NCBI RefSeq assembly: GCF_036178845.1
Contig: NZ_CP108070.1
Span: 10,540,001 to 10,604,000, forward strand
DNA length: 64,000 nucleotides
Direction of reading: 5' to 3'
Source: Streptomyces sp. NBC_00271
GTDB taxonomy: Bacteria > Actinomycetota > Actinomycetes > Streptomycetales > Streptomycetaceae
Shown: piece after piece, positions 1-8,015 of the stretch
Layout of the letters: each line of letters opens with the position of its first letter
How positions within the stretch are numbered: the stretch's first letter is position 1
Made by a program: the position numbers and the translations under genes
Notes under the pieces: model-generated
Told to the model about the DNA's origin: nothing
Seen by the model: the letters and a program-made list of their open reading frames with translations, nothing else
The model's database searches: none

Positions 1-388
1 CAGAGACGGCACGTCTCAGACTGGCGCGCTGACGACCCCACCTACGCCCGACGGGGCATCTCCCCCCCCGGTGCCCCTCGTCGGCTGCCCTGGACGGCTC
101 CGAGCCGCTCGCCCGCCCCTTCCTCAAGCCAGGCTGGGGCCACTGGCACGTACGGATCGTGACCATTGTGTCGCTGCGTAAGTCCACCTCGACCTGGTAG
201 GGCGCCCTGCCGTCCGCCCAGTTCTGCCGCGCCATGACCCGCGCGTACCGCCAAGACCCGGCCGACCACACCTTCAGCGATGGACGATCGGCGTTCGGCC
301 ACGTCCAGACCTCCGGTCAGCCGCTGTGCGGCACGCTACGGGCGCAGCCTCGGCAGCAGCGGAGAAGAGCAGCACGGCGCAAACGACG
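1..388. other. No intact gene; degraded sequence
   Basis: Both strands were read. The + strand around 100-300 gives protein-like stretches (for example GHWHVRIVTIV and CRAMTRAYRQDP) that are broken by a stop, which suggests the decayed tail of a gene, but no family could be assigned. Overlapping open frames on both strands are of the kind produced by high GC alone. Confidence 0.4.
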
Positions 389-703
389 CTAGCTCTCGTC
401 CTCCAGCGGCGTTGCCTCGTACGCCCCGCGGAATACGGCGTCCAGTGCGTCCGCAAGACTGGCAGTGCCCTTGGCCTGGTGCATCGCCTTGAATGCCTCC
501 TCAGCGCGGAGAACCCAACGGGATTCACGGTCAAACAGCTCCGTAAGAGGCTTCGGCGCCATCCTCGGAGCCCCCGAGGTACGCGCCGCTGAGGCGGCGC
601 TGACCTGCCCGTGCAGCGGGAGCCACACCATGGCCACAGGCCCGACGCCAGGTTCTCTGACTACGTGTCCATCAACGATGCGCACCGCTAACTGGCCCGT
701 CAT
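389..703 (-). CDS. Hypothetical protein, 104 aa
   Basis: Family not recognised. The ATG at 703 is preceded by a GGGG-type ribosome binding site (GTGGGGAC) four to five bases upstream, so it is preferred over an in-frame ATG 26 codons further up. The protein begins MTGQLAVRIVDGHVV and ends acidic (TPLEDES); no signal peptide or membrane segment is visible. The C-terminal third is helix-like and rich in Ala/Arg/Glu (ESRWVLRAEEAFKAMHQ). It diverges from the GntR gene at 921, and the spacer contains a cluster of CCGGACAG repeats, so the two are likely regulated together. Moderate confidence that it is a real gene because of the clean start and shared control region. Confidence 0.5.
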   Translation of the reverse strand: MTGQLAVRIVDGHVVREPGVGPVAMVWLPLHGQVSAASAARTSGAPRMAPKPLTELFDRESRWVLRAEEAFKAMHQAKGTASLADALDAVFRGAYEATPLEDES

Positions 704-772
704 GTCCCCACGGTGACAGGTTCGTTGATGATCGGAAAGACTGCCTAGGCTCGAAAGAGTGCGATTGCTAAG

Positions 773-860
773 GCCGGACACACCGGACAGCTCCGATCTC
801 GGCTGTCCGGTCCATCTTCGCAGTTCACAGGCCTAACCGGACAGCCGGACAGCCGGGACA
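773..860. promoter_or_regulatory. CCGGACAG repeat cluster, candidate GntR operators
   Basis: The octamer CCGGACA(C/G) occurs at 774, 783, 837 and 845, a variant CCGGGACA at 853, and the inverted form CTGTCCGG at 803-810. The 782-790 and 803-811 copies form an inverted pair (ACCGGACAG / CTGTCCGGT). The cluster lies between the divergent genes starting at 703 and 921. The neighbouring GntR protein has two DNA-binding domains, so binding to repeated sites here is a natural inference. Confidence 0.55.
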
Positions 861-920
861 CTCCACCTGCACTGGTGTGCGTGGGAAGCTGGAACACAAC
901 GGACTCCGAAGGAGGAATGC

Positions 921-1421
921 GTGCCGAGCCCCAGCCCACGCGGGACGTATCAGGTGATCTCTCAGGCGTTGCGCGAGCGGATTGCCGCTGGGGCCTACCT
1001 CGACGGGTTGCCGTCCGAGGCCGAGATCGGGCGCGAGTTCGGAGTGGCCCGTACGACGGTGCGGCGTGCTCTGCATGCCCTCGAAGAATCGGGGGACATC
1101 AAGACCGTTGCTGGCGTTGGACGCAGTGTCGCCGGGAGCGCTGGGACCGCACCGTACGAACAGATCATGGCGGACTTGTTGGAGCAGATCCGGAAGGGCG
1201 ACCTGCCTGCGGGTACGCGACTTCCGAGCGAAGCGGACCTCGTCGAGAAGTACGGGGTGTCTCGCGGCACGGTTCGCCGCGCCGTGCGTGAACTGGAGAC
1301 CGCCGGCCACGTCGAGGCGCGGCACGGTGTTGGTCGTTCGTCAGCTCTCCTTCTTGAACTCCCGATTGCCTCGGAGGCAGTGGAAAATGCAACTGGTCAA
1401 GTGGGCCCACGACCTTGCTGA
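921..1421 (+). CDS. GntR-type regulator with two winged-helix domains
   Basis: The protein is 166 aa, with a GTG start five bases after GGAGGA (911-916). Two consecutive GntR-like winged-helix domains are visible: residues about 8-65 (LPSEAEIGREFGVARTTVRRAL) and about 78-145 (LPSEADLVEKYGVSRGTVRRAV). Both carry the PSE and TVRRA signatures of the recognition helix. There is no room for the usual effector-binding domain (FCD, UTRA or MocR), so either the two DNA-binding units are the whole protein or the ligand response lies elsewhere. The last 35 bases overlap the HD-domain gene, implying an operon. A GntR gene followed by an HD-domain gene is a frequent pair in Streptomyces. Its target is probably the repeat cluster just upstream (inference). 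Confidence 0.85.
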   Translation: MPSPSPRGTYQVISQALRERIAAGAYLDGLPSEAEIGREFGVARTTVRRALHALEESGDIKTVAGVGRSVAGSAGTAPYEQIMADLLEQIRKGDLPAGTRLPSEADLVEKYGVSRGTVRRAVRELETAGHVEARHGVGRSSALLLELPIASEAVENATGQVGPRPC

Positions 1422-2193
1422 GTCGCTGTTGGCCGACAGTCTGCCGCGGCGGTGGGCCCACTCTCAGAGGGTCTACTCCCAGGCATTGACCCTGGCACCA
1501 GCGCTGGGTGAGGACGCCGAGCGGTTGGCGGCCGCCGCCATCGTGCACGACGTCGGGTATGCCCGGGCCGCCGTCGATACCGGACACCACATGATCGACG
1601 GGGCCCGGTACTTGCGCGACGTCATGGGGGGTGACCCGCGGCTGTGCAGCATCGTGGCCTTCCACACGTCCTCTCCGTGGGAAGCATCTGAACTTGGGCT
1701 GGACGATGCGCTCACCGAGTTTGGGCCCGCCGAGCCTGAGTTGGTAGACGCGATCACCTATTGCGACCTGACCAGTACTCCGGCCGGAGATCTAGCGGAC
1801 CCTGCCGAGCGGCTCTCCGAGGTCCTAGAACGGTACGGTCCCGAGCATGTCGTCTTCCGGGCGGTATCCGAGGCCCGGCCCGAACTCGTGGCAAGGGTGG
1901 CTCGGGTACGGCGGCGGCGTGCCGAGGTGGTGGAGGCAGGCCCTAGAACTAGGCGGTGCTGCTGGTGCGCAGGACCGTGGCGCGGAACGATGTCACCAGG
2001 GGCCGCAGGTCGACTCGGTGCCATGCGGCCCACAGCTGGATGCATGTGTCGTACCAGGGAAGCTCGCGCACCGCGACATCCTCGGTGGTGGCGCGCACCA
2101 TGCTTTTCTGCACGAGTGCGAGTCCGAGTCCGGAGGCGACCAGGCCGAGCGCGGTCAGTGGCTCGGCGGCGTCGAGGCGGATGTCGGGGGTGA
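1387..2193 (+). CDS. HD-domain hydrolase-like protein with abnormal 3' end
   Basis: The ATG at 1387 lies inside the end of the GntR gene. Residues 1-185 match the HD family seen beside such regulators: H25 in RRWAHSQRV, H54-D55 in IVHDVGY, H67/H68, H93 and an Asp in ITYCDLT, the set expected for a metal-dependent phosphohydrolase. The substrate is unknown. Related proteins end near residue 190, which here would be about 1957. Instead the frame runs on to 2191-2193, giving an Arg/Cys-rich tail that is antisense to the LysR gene (convergent overlap of about 245 bp). The tail looks like read-through after a junction replaced the native stop codon. The catalytic core appears complete. Confidence 0.75.
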   Translation: MQLVKWAHDLAESLLADSLPRRWAHSQRVYSQALTLAPALGEDAERLAAAAIVHDVGYARAAVDTGHHMIDGARYLRDVMGGDPRLCSIVAFHTSSPWEASELGLDDALTEFGPAEPELVDAITYCDLTSTPAGDLADPAERLSEVLERYGPEHVVFRAVSEARPELVARVARVRRRRAEVVEAGPRTRRCCWCAGPWRGTMSPGAAGRLGAMRPTAGCMCRTREARAPRHPRWWRAPCFSARVRVRVRRRPGRARSVARRRRGGCRG

Positions 2194-2848
2194 AGCCGGC
2201 TGCCGTGCAGGTGGCGACGAATGTGTCCCGCCAGGCGGGGTCCTGGGCATTCTCGACTGCGATCCACGGCTGACCATCGAGGTCCCCGGGAGTCACCTTT
2301 TCCTGGTCGGCGAGTGGATGCCCCGCGGGCAGGGCCAGGAGCAGCGGGTCCTCGAGCAGGGGTGCGGCCAGTAGGTCAGGGTCATCCGCGGTCGGAGGTT
2401 CATGGACGAGCGCGATGTCGAGGCTGCGCTGCCGCAGGCCTACGAACTGCTCGATGGGCGGAAGGTTGTACAGAGCGATGTGGATGCCGGGGCGTTCGTT
2501 GTGCAGAGCGCGCAGTGCGCCGGGCAGGATGCCGGTGTGCATGGCGTCTGCGACGTAGCCGATGCACAGGCCGCCCTCTTCTCCGCGGCCCAGCCGTCGG
2601 CCCAGGTTCTCCAGACGATCAGCATGCCGCAGGAGCGCACGGGCTTCGGCCAGGAAGACCTGGCCGTCCCGGGTGAGCCGGATTCTTTGCTGGCCCCGTT
2701 CGAACAGGGCGAGGCCCAGGTTCTGCTCGAGTTGCGCGATCTGCCGGCTGAGCGGTGACTGGGACATGTGCAGCCGCTCGGCGGCCTGGCCGACGTGTTC
2801 GGTCTCGGCGACGGCGACGAAATAGCGGAGTTGCCGCAGGTCAAGCAT
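1949..2848 (-). CDS. LysR-family transcriptional regulator
   Basis: The protein is 299 aa, standard LysR length. The N-terminal helix-turn-helix is at residues 1-60 (RQLRYFVAVAETEHVGQAAERLHMSQSPLSRQ spans it) and the effector-binding domain follows from about 90 to 295. It diverges from the aldo-keto reductase at 2996. The 147 bp between them contains a perfect inverted repeat, so control of the reductase/SRPBCC pair and self-control are likely. The coinducer cannot be predicted. The 3' end overlaps the tail of the HD-domain gene on the other strand. Confidence 0.92.
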   Translation of the reverse strand: MLDLRQLRYFVAVAETEHVGQAAERLHMSQSPLSRQIAQLEQNLGLALFERGQQRIRLTRDGQVFLAEARALLRHADRLENLGRRLGRGEEGGLCIGYVADAMHTGILPGALRALHNERPGIHIALYNLPPIEQFVGLRQRSLDIALVHEPPTADDPDLLAAPLLEDPLLLALPAGHPLADQEKVTPGDLDGQPWIAVENAQDPAWRDTFVATCTAAGFTPDIRLDAAEPLTALGLVASGLGLALVQKSMVRATTEDVAVRELPWYDTCIQLWAAWHRVDLRPLVTSFRATVLRTSSTA

Positions 2849-2874
2849 GTTAGACCTCTAGGGACTCAAGTATG

Positions 2875-2893
2875 TCCAAGTAAGTCTTGGACA
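2875..2893. promoter_or_regulatory. Inverted repeat, candidate LysR operator
   Basis: GTCCAAG-TAAGT-CTTGGAC is a perfect 7-bp inverted repeat with a 5-bp spacer, lying 27 bp upstream of the LysR start and about 100 bp upstream of the aldo-keto reductase start. Flanking GACTCAAG (2864) and GTCTCAAG (2895) add further half-site-like copies. Its place in a divergent LysR promoter fits an activation/repression site. Confidence 0.6.
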
Positions 2894-2995
2894 GTCTCAA
2901 GTTTAGATCCTAGCCTCGAACGAGTCAGACCGACGGATCGCGCGAACAGCGCATAAGTCACATCCGTCGCAACTCGTACAGCAAGGATCCGCACC

Positions 2996-4006
2996 ATGGC
3001 CATCAAGTCCTCCCTGCCCGGCCGCCTGGGCTTCGGCACCGCACCGCTGGGCAACATGTTCCGGGCCATACCCGACGAGGAGGCCGCGGCCACCGTGGAT
3101 GCCGCCTGGGACAACGGCATCCGCTACTTCGACACCGCGCCCTTCTATGGCGCGGGCCTGTCCGAGATCCGGCTCGGTGAAGCCCTGGCCGGCCGCCCCC
3201 GCGACGAGTTCGTCCTGAGCACGAAGGTCGGCCGCGTCATCCTCGACGAGATCGAGGACCCCTCCGCCCGCGACCTGGGCGAGAAGGGCGGACTGTTCGA
3301 ACACGGACGCCCCAACAAGATCGTCAACGACTACTCGGCCGACGCCACGCTGCGGTCCATCGAGGACAGCCTCAAGCGACTGAAGACGGACCGCCTCGAC
3401 ATCGTGTGGGTGCACGACGTCGCGCAGGACTTCTACGGCGACGAGTGGCTCGCCGCGTACGAGACCGCCCGTACCGGCGCATTCCGGGTACTGCAGAAGC
3501 TGCGCGACGAAGGCGTCATCGGGGCCTGGGGCCTCGGGGTCAACCGGGTCGAGCCCCTGGAGCTGACGCTGGACCTCGACGAGCCGAAGCCGGACGCGTT
3601 CCTCCTCGCCGGCCGCTACACGCTGCTCGACCACGAGCGCGCCCTGCAGCGGCTGCTGCCGGCCGCGAAGGCCCAGAACGTCGACATCGTCGTCGGCGGA
3701 CCGTACAGCTCCGGCGTCCTGGCCGGCGGCCAGCACTTCGAGTACCAGAAGGCCCCCGCCCCGATCATCACCAAGGTGGAGCGCATCAAGGCACTCGCAG
3801 GGCAGCACGGCGTCGGCATCAAGGCGGCAGCGCTGCAGTTCTCCCTCGCGCACCCCGCGGTCGTCGCGGCCATTCCCGGTGCCTCCCGGCCGACCCGCAT
3901 CGTGGAGGACGTCGCCGCACTCGGCGAGAGGGTCCCGGCGGCCTTCTGGACGGCTCTGCGCGCGGAGGGGCTGATCGCTCAGGACGCCCCTGTACCCAGC
4001 GCCTGA
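2996..4006 (+). CDS. Aldo/keto reductase family oxidoreductase
   Basis: The protein is 336 aa and resembles the D-threo-aldose 1-dehydrogenase / pyridoxal dehydrogenase branch of aldo-keto reductases, NAD(P)-linked cytoplasmic TIM-barrel enzymes. The catalytic tetrad is readable: D46 (YFDTAPFYG), Y51, K77 (STKVGR) and H140 (WVHD). Residues near the C-terminus (IPGASRPTRIVED) form the expected cofactor-phosphate loop. It is the first gene of a two-gene unit with the SRPBCC gene, divergent from the LysR regulator. The substrate is not determinable; an aldose or aldehyde oxidation is the family expectation. Confidence 0.88.
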   Translation: MAIKSSLPGRLGFGTAPLGNMFRAIPDEEAAATVDAAWDNGIRYFDTAPFYGAGLSEIRLGEALAGRPRDEFVLSTKVGRVILDEIEDPSARDLGEKGGLFEHGRPNKIVNDYSADATLRSIEDSLKRLKTDRLDIVWVHDVAQDFYGDEWLAAYETARTGAFRVLQKLRDEGVIGAWGLGVNRVEPLELTLDLDEPKPDAFLLAGRYTLLDHERALQRLLPAAKAQNVDIVVGGPYSSGVLAGGQHFEYQKAPAPIITKVERIKALAGQHGVGIKAAALQFSLAHPAVVAAIPGASRPTRIVEDVAALGERVPAAFWTALRAEGLIAQDAPVPSA

Positions 4007-4035
4007 CCTCTGCCTCACCTGTTCAGGAGACGACC

Positions 4036-4449
4036 ATGGCAACTACGACCGCAACCATCGACATCCCCGTGCCCGCCGCGCGCGTCTGGCAGCTCATCGG
4101 CGGCTTCGACTCCCTGCCCGACTGGCTGCCCTACATTCCCACGAGCGCGCTCAGTGAGGGCGGCCGCGTCCGCAGCCTCGAGAACGAGGAAGGCGGCGTC
4201 ATCGTCGAACGCCTCGAAGCGTTCGACAACCAGGCGCGCACGTACAGCTACTCCATTCTCCAGGCCCCGTTCCCCGTCACCGACTACCGCTCCACCCTCA
4301 CCGTGCACGAAGTGTCCAGCGGGCAGAGCCGTGTGGAGTGGTCCGGCACCTTCACACCCGCAGGGACAAGCGAAGACGAAGCGATCACCCTGTTCCACGG
4401 CATCTACGCCGAGGGTCTGGCCGCGCTGAAGAAGACACTCGACGCGTGA
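4036..4449 (+). CDS. SRPBCC-family (START-like) small protein
   Basis: The protein is 137 aa. The ATG at 4036 follows CAGGAGACG with good spacing, 29 bp after the reductase stop, so the two genes are probably co-transcribed. The sequence has the polyketide cyclase/dehydrase-type fold pattern: TIDIPVPAARVWQLIGGF at the start, DWLPYI, a central YSYSILQAPFPVTDY strand region and a C-terminal helix (LFHGIYAEGLAALKKTL). Members bind hydrophobic ligands in a cavity and some catalyse cyclisation or isomerisation; no catalytic residues can be assigned here. Confidence 0.85.
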   Translation: MATTTATIDIPVPAARVWQLIGGFDSLPDWLPYIPTSALSEGGRVRSLENEEGGVIVERLEAFDNQARTYSYSILQAPFPVTDYRSTLTVHEVSSGQSRVEWSGTFTPAGTSEDEAITLFHGIYAEGLAALKKTLDA

Positions 4450-4761
4450 ACACGGACACGGGATGCTCGGTAGCGCCGTCCGGCGTCGGACGGTGCCCGA
4501 CGGGCGTCAACTGACCCCACGGGGCGGGATCTTGCGGGTTCCGTCCCGCTGCCCGTCATCCTGGCCCGGTCCTGCCCGGGTTCCGCGATCGGCGCGCGCT
4601 CACCGCGCACACCCGATCGTGGAGCGCGGGCCCGTTTCGTCGAAGGAAGTTGTCGGTGGGTGATGAGGGGCAGGCCCGTTCGAGGAACGTTTCTTGGATG
4701 TCCAGCCTGGTGTCGTGGCCGCGGTCGGCGAAGAGTTGGTTGCTGGAGCAGAGCTCGCGTG
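4450..4761. other. Intergenic, no gene recognised
   Basis: This is 312 bp between the SRPBCC stop and the convergent SDR stop. A 66-codon open frame at 4463-4663 has no ribosome binding site and low-complexity Arg/Pro/Ser content. A CGGGCGTC-rich stretch after 4480 could form a weak terminator; nothing else is seen. Confidence 0.4.
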
Positions 4762-5502
4762 TCAGGCGGTGAAGCCGCCGTCGACGTGGATCGAGGCTCC
4801 AGTGATGTACGCGCCGTCCGCACTTGCCAGGTGGGCGACGGTGGCCGCGATCTCGGCCGCTTCCGCATAGCGGCCAACAGCGGTGAAGCCGGCGATCATC
4901 TCGGCGTTCGGCCCGTCGGCGGGGTTGGCGTCCGTGTCGGTGGGGCCGGGGTGCACCAGATTGACGGTGATTCCACGCGGGCCGAGTTCCCGGGCCAGGC
5001 CCTTCGTCATCCCGACCAGAGCCGTCTTGCTCATCGAGTACAGCGCCAGTCCGGGGAAGACCGCACGCTCGGCGACATTGCTGCCGATGCTGATGATCCG
5101 GCCGCCCTGGTCCATATGACGCACTGCGGCCTGGGACGCGGTGAACGCCGCCCGGACGTTCACCGCCAGAGTGCGGTCGATCTCTGCCGACCCCAGGTCT
5201 TCAAGTGGGCCGACGAGGAAGACCCCGGCGTTGTTGACCAGGATGTCGAGTCTGCCGAACAGCGCGGCGGCCTCGTCCACCGCGGCGGTGAGTGCCTCAG
5301 GGACCGCGCTGTCGGCTCGGACGGCAAGAGCTCGGCACCCCCTGGCGTTGATCTGCTCCACGACCTCGCCGGCGCGTTCCGCGTTGTTCTCATAGGTCAG
5401 GACGAGGTCGGCACCTTCTTCGGCCAGTCGTAATGCCACAGCGGCACCGATACCCCGGCTTCCGCCCGTGATCAAGGCCACGTTTCCTTCAAGTCGGTTC
5501 AT
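4762..5502 (-). CDS. SDR-family oxidoreductase
   Basis: The protein is 246 aa in the classical short-chain dehydrogenase/reductase pattern: TGGSRGIG at residues 12-19 (dinucleotide binding), NNAG at 90-93, Ser at 139/141, and Y155-xxx-K159 (YSMSK) as catalytic residues. It resembles 3-oxoacyl-ACP or glucose dehydrogenase-like SDRs. The start is taken at MNRLEGN; an ATG four codons upstream (5514) is possible and neither has a strong ribosome binding site. It diverges from the RibD-C gene at 5687 over a 184-bp promoter region. Confidence 0.9.
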   Translation of the reverse strand: MNRLEGNVALITGGSRGIGAAVALRLAEEGADLVLTYENNAERAGEVVEQINARGCRALAVRADSAVPEALTAAVDEAAALFGRLDILVNNAGVFLVGPLEDLGSAEIDRTLAVNVRAAFTASQAAVRHMDQGGRIISIGSNVAERAVFPGLALYSMSKTALVGMTKGLARELGPRGITVNLVHPGPTDTDANPADGPNAEMIAGFTAVGRYAEAAEIAATVAHLASADGAYITGASIHVDGGFTA

Positions 5503-5686
5503 GACGTTGAGCATTGCTGGGACCCGTGTCGGAAGCTGGCGGGAATCCGACCTGGCGTTCCACCGCCGCGACGGCACCCTCTGGCGGGCGGAGCTGTCGA
5601 ATGTCCCCGGGCATGTCGAATACGTCGGCTCCCGATCGACGTGAGAGTAAAGGCAGCACATCCCAGGACTTCAGGAGCAACCCATC

Positions 5687-6301
5687 GTGACCGTCACCGC
5701 GGACATGGCCATCTCCCTCGACGGGTGCATCGCCGGCACCAACGTCGCCATCGACAACCCGGCAGGCGACGGCGCCGAGCCGCTCTTCGAGTGGATCCAC
5801 AACCTGGCGAGCTGGCGGCAGCGGCAGGGCATGACCGGCGGGGAGGAGAACCGTGACTCCGCGCTGATGCGCGAGTGGTTCGATGCCACCGGAGCGGTGG
5901 TCATGGGGCGGATGATGTACGACACGGGTGAGGAGTTCTGGGGTGACAACCCGCCGTTCAGGGCCCCGGTCTTCGTGCTCACCCACCGTCCCCGGCCGAC
6001 CCTGGTCAAGGAGGGCGGCACCACCTTCACCTTCGTCACCGACGGCATCCACAGCGCCCTCGACCGGGCGAAGGCCGCCGCCGGGGACAGGAACGTCGAC
6101 ATCGCGGGCGGGGCGAGCACGGTGCAGCAGTATCTCGGGGAGGGGCTCATCGACGAGCTTCAGCTGCACGTGGTGCCCGTGCTCCTCGGAGAGGGACTGC
6201 TGCTCTTCGAGGGACTGGGCACCGGGCGGCGGAACCTTGAGCCGGTCAGGGTGGTTGACACGCCCCTTGCCACCCACGTGAAGTACCGCTTCGTGAAGTG
6301 A
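5687..6301 (+). CDS. Dihydrofolate reductase-like (RibD C-terminal) protein
   Basis: The protein is 204 aa with a GTG start after CAGGAG. The N-terminus MTVTADMAISLDGCIAG, a central VVMGRMMYDTGEEFW, VFVLTHRPR and the GGASTVQQYLGEGLIDELQLHVVPVLLGEG block are the standard landmarks of the RibD C-terminal / DHFR-like reductase family. These are NADPH-dependent reductases of varied function; this stand-alone version is unlikely to make riboflavin on its own. Its 3' end overlaps the aberrant end of the protease gene on the other strand by 142 bp. Confidence 0.88.
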   Translation: MTVTADMAISLDGCIAGTNVAIDNPAGDGAEPLFEWIHNLASWRQRQGMTGGEENRDSALMREWFDATGAVVMGRMMYDTGEEFWGDNPPFRAPVFVLTHRPRPTLVKEGGTTFTFVTDGIHSALDRAKAAAGDRNVDIAGGASTVQQYLGEGLIDELQLHVVPVLLGEGLLLFEGLGTGRRNLEPVRVVDTPLATHVKYRFVK

Positions 6302-7575
6302 CCCGGCACGGATGACGCTCGGTTTCGGCATACCGTGTCGGACCAGCGCACCATCAGGTCGAACCGGTTGGACCCGGTGAAGTCGTCGGCCGTGATGGTT
6401 CGCGCGTGTGTCCAGGTGCCCGCCGAACCGGGCAGGACCGGGCTGTCCGTCGACGGTTGGTAGGGCGGTCTCGCGCCCACCGTGCGATGGGCGGCGGCGT
6501 CGTTGAACAGGTCCTTGGCGTCCTTGCCGTAGATGGGCGCGTATGTCACCCAGGCGTCGTTGGCGTCGTTGCCACCTCCGTTGTACCCACCGGTGTTGCC
6601 GACGACCTTGCCGGTACCGGTGGAGCGGTTGTAGTCCTCGATCCACGGGCCGCCGGAGACCCCTCCGTAGAAGCCGGTGCAGGTCATGCGCACCTGCCGG
6701 TAGCCGGGCAGGCGCGAGGTGGTGACGGGGCAGCGGATCGCCTGGTGCTTCGAATTGACGCTTTCGGAGCTGGGATACCCGATCACCGTGACCTTGTGGG
6801 TGTATTTGGTGGTGGGAGTGAACGTCAGAGCGCCCGTCACGTCCTCCACTTTGCCCCGGCTGTTGGGATCGACCTGCGCGAAGGCCAGGTCCAGGTCGGA
6901 GGTGGGCTTCTTGGTGTTGGCCTCGTAGCGCGGATCGATGTACATCTGCGACACCGCGAAGACGCCGCGCGGCTGGTTCGCGGCGGACAGCCCGTCGCGG
7001 TACTGCGGCACGAAGATGCGGTGGGTGGCCCTCTGCAGACCGCGGCCGCAGTGCCCGGCGGTCAGGACGATGTCATGGGCGGCCGTGTGCACCACGCTGC
7101 CCGTGCAGTACGTGCTCTTGCCGCCCAAGGGCTTGCCGTCGTAGAAGAACGTGCCCACCATCGGGTGGCCGCCGAAGTGCTCGGGACGGGGCGTGCCGGC
7201 CGGCGGCCTGCTGCGCGTGCCGATGCGCGCCGCCGAGGCTGCGGGGGCTCGGCGGGGTGGGCTGTCGAGCGGCACCGCGTTGTCCATGCGGTTGGCTGTC
7301 CAGTACTTCTCCTCCTCGCTCAGGCTTGGGCCGCCGGAGGAGGTCGGGGCTACGGGCGGGTGGCTGGGCTGCGCGGGTGTCGGCGTCGCCGAGGGGGCAG
7401 GCGACGACGGCACGGGAGTACCGGTCGCGGCAGGCGCCTGGCCCGTGCCGAGTATGCCCGCGCACAGACCGAGCGCCAGGGCCGGAATCCATCTAGAACT
7501 GGAACGCAACGAGGTGTCTTTCCGTCTTGGAGGAAGCCGAACGACGGGCGACGTCGATCCCATATAATCGCACAT
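6160..7575 (-). CDS. Secreted trypsin-like serine protease, 3'-truncated
   Basis: The frame encodes 471 aa. After a signal-peptide-like stretch (RWIPALALGLCAGILGTG) and a Pro/Ala/Ser linker comes a chymotrypsin-fold domain with His in VLTAGHCG, Asp in TSDLDLAF and Ser in YGGVSGGPW. Relatives continue with VCBS/FG-GAP repeats; here the repeat begins (FTGSNRFDLMVRWSD) and then changes at about 6340 to sequence antisense to the RibD-C gene. The C-terminal propeller-type domain is therefore lost and replaced by a nonsense tail. The start is uncertain: ATG at 7575 or 7563 lacks a ribosome binding site, while TTG at 7509 follows GGAAAG and would give a normal signal peptide. The protease core looks intact. 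Confidence 0.75.
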   Translation of the reverse strand: MCDYMGSTSPVVRLPPRRKDTSLRSSSRWIPALALGLCAGILGTGQAPAATGTPVPSSPAPSATPTPAQPSHPPVAPTSSGGPSLSEEEKYWTANRMDNAVPLDSPPRRAPAASAARIGTRSRPPAGTPRPEHFGGHPMVGTFFYDGKPLGGKSTYCTGSVVHTAAHDIVLTAGHCGRGLQRATHRIFVPQYRDGLSAANQPRGVFAVSQMYIDPRYEANTKKPTSDLDLAFAQVDPNSRGKVEDVTGALTFTPTTKYTHKVTVIGYPSSESVNSKHQAIRCPVTTSRLPGYRQVRMTCTGFYGGVSGGPWIEDYNRSTGTGKVVGNTGGYNGGGNDANDAWVTYAPIYGKDAKDLFNDAAAHRTVGARPPYQPSTDSPVLPGSAGTWTHARTITADDFTGSNRFDLMVRWSDTVCRNRASSVPGHFTKRYFTWVARGVSTTLTGSRFRRPVPSPSKSSSPSPRSTGTTCS

Positions 7576-7616
7576 ATGTTCGGTGTGATGGTTGGTAGCG
7601 TAGCGTCACATGCGGC

Positions 7617-8015
7617 TTGACGTGGCGTCATAAGGCAGACAGGCATGGCAATGGACCGATTCGCACCGCGGCAGTGGTGGCACTACCGCTCCTGCTGCCC
7701 CTCCTGGCCGTCGGCCCGGCCTCTGCCGCCGAACCGGCACCGCTGCCGCTGCCGCTCGGCAGTGTCCGGTCCGTGCATCCCGGCGACACGCTGACCGTCA
7801 CGGCAGCGAGTGGACAGGCCGTGAACGGCGACACCATTAACTCCCCGGTATTGCAGAAGGCCGGGCGGATGCGGATGACGGCACCCCGGCTGACGGCCGC
7901 CGTCACCATCGCCTGCGACGCCCGGCCTGGCACCTACCCGCTCACGCTGACCAGTGCCGGAGCCGCACGCCCGGCCGAGCACGCGGCCCCGTGGGCACAC
8001 GTACGCGTTGAATGA
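7617..8015 (+). CDS. Small secreted protein, unknown function
   Basis: The frame encodes 132 aa with a TTG start or possibly a later GTG. A hydrophobic signal segment (AAVVALPLLLPLLAVGPASAA) is followed by about 90 residues with beta-strand character (HPGDTLTVTAASGQAVNGDTI, CDARPGTYPLTLTS), reminiscent of Ig-like or surface-anchored domains of Streptomyces. The stop overlaps an ATG at 8012 (ATGA). The weak start and the decayed sequence downstream suggest this may be the front part of a disrupted surface-protein gene. Confidence 0.4.
   Translation: MTWRHKADRHGNGPIRTAAVVALPLLLPLLAVGPASAAEPAPLPLPLGSVRSVHPGDTLTVTAASGQAVNGDTINSPVLQKAGRMRMTAPRLTAAVTIACDARPGTYPLTLTSAGAARPAEHAAPWAHVRVE

Noticed and set aside
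982..1386. An N-terminal extension of the HD protein
   Set aside because: The frame is open upstream but overlaps the GntR gene with unrelated Arg/Ser-rich sequence; the family start is at 1387.
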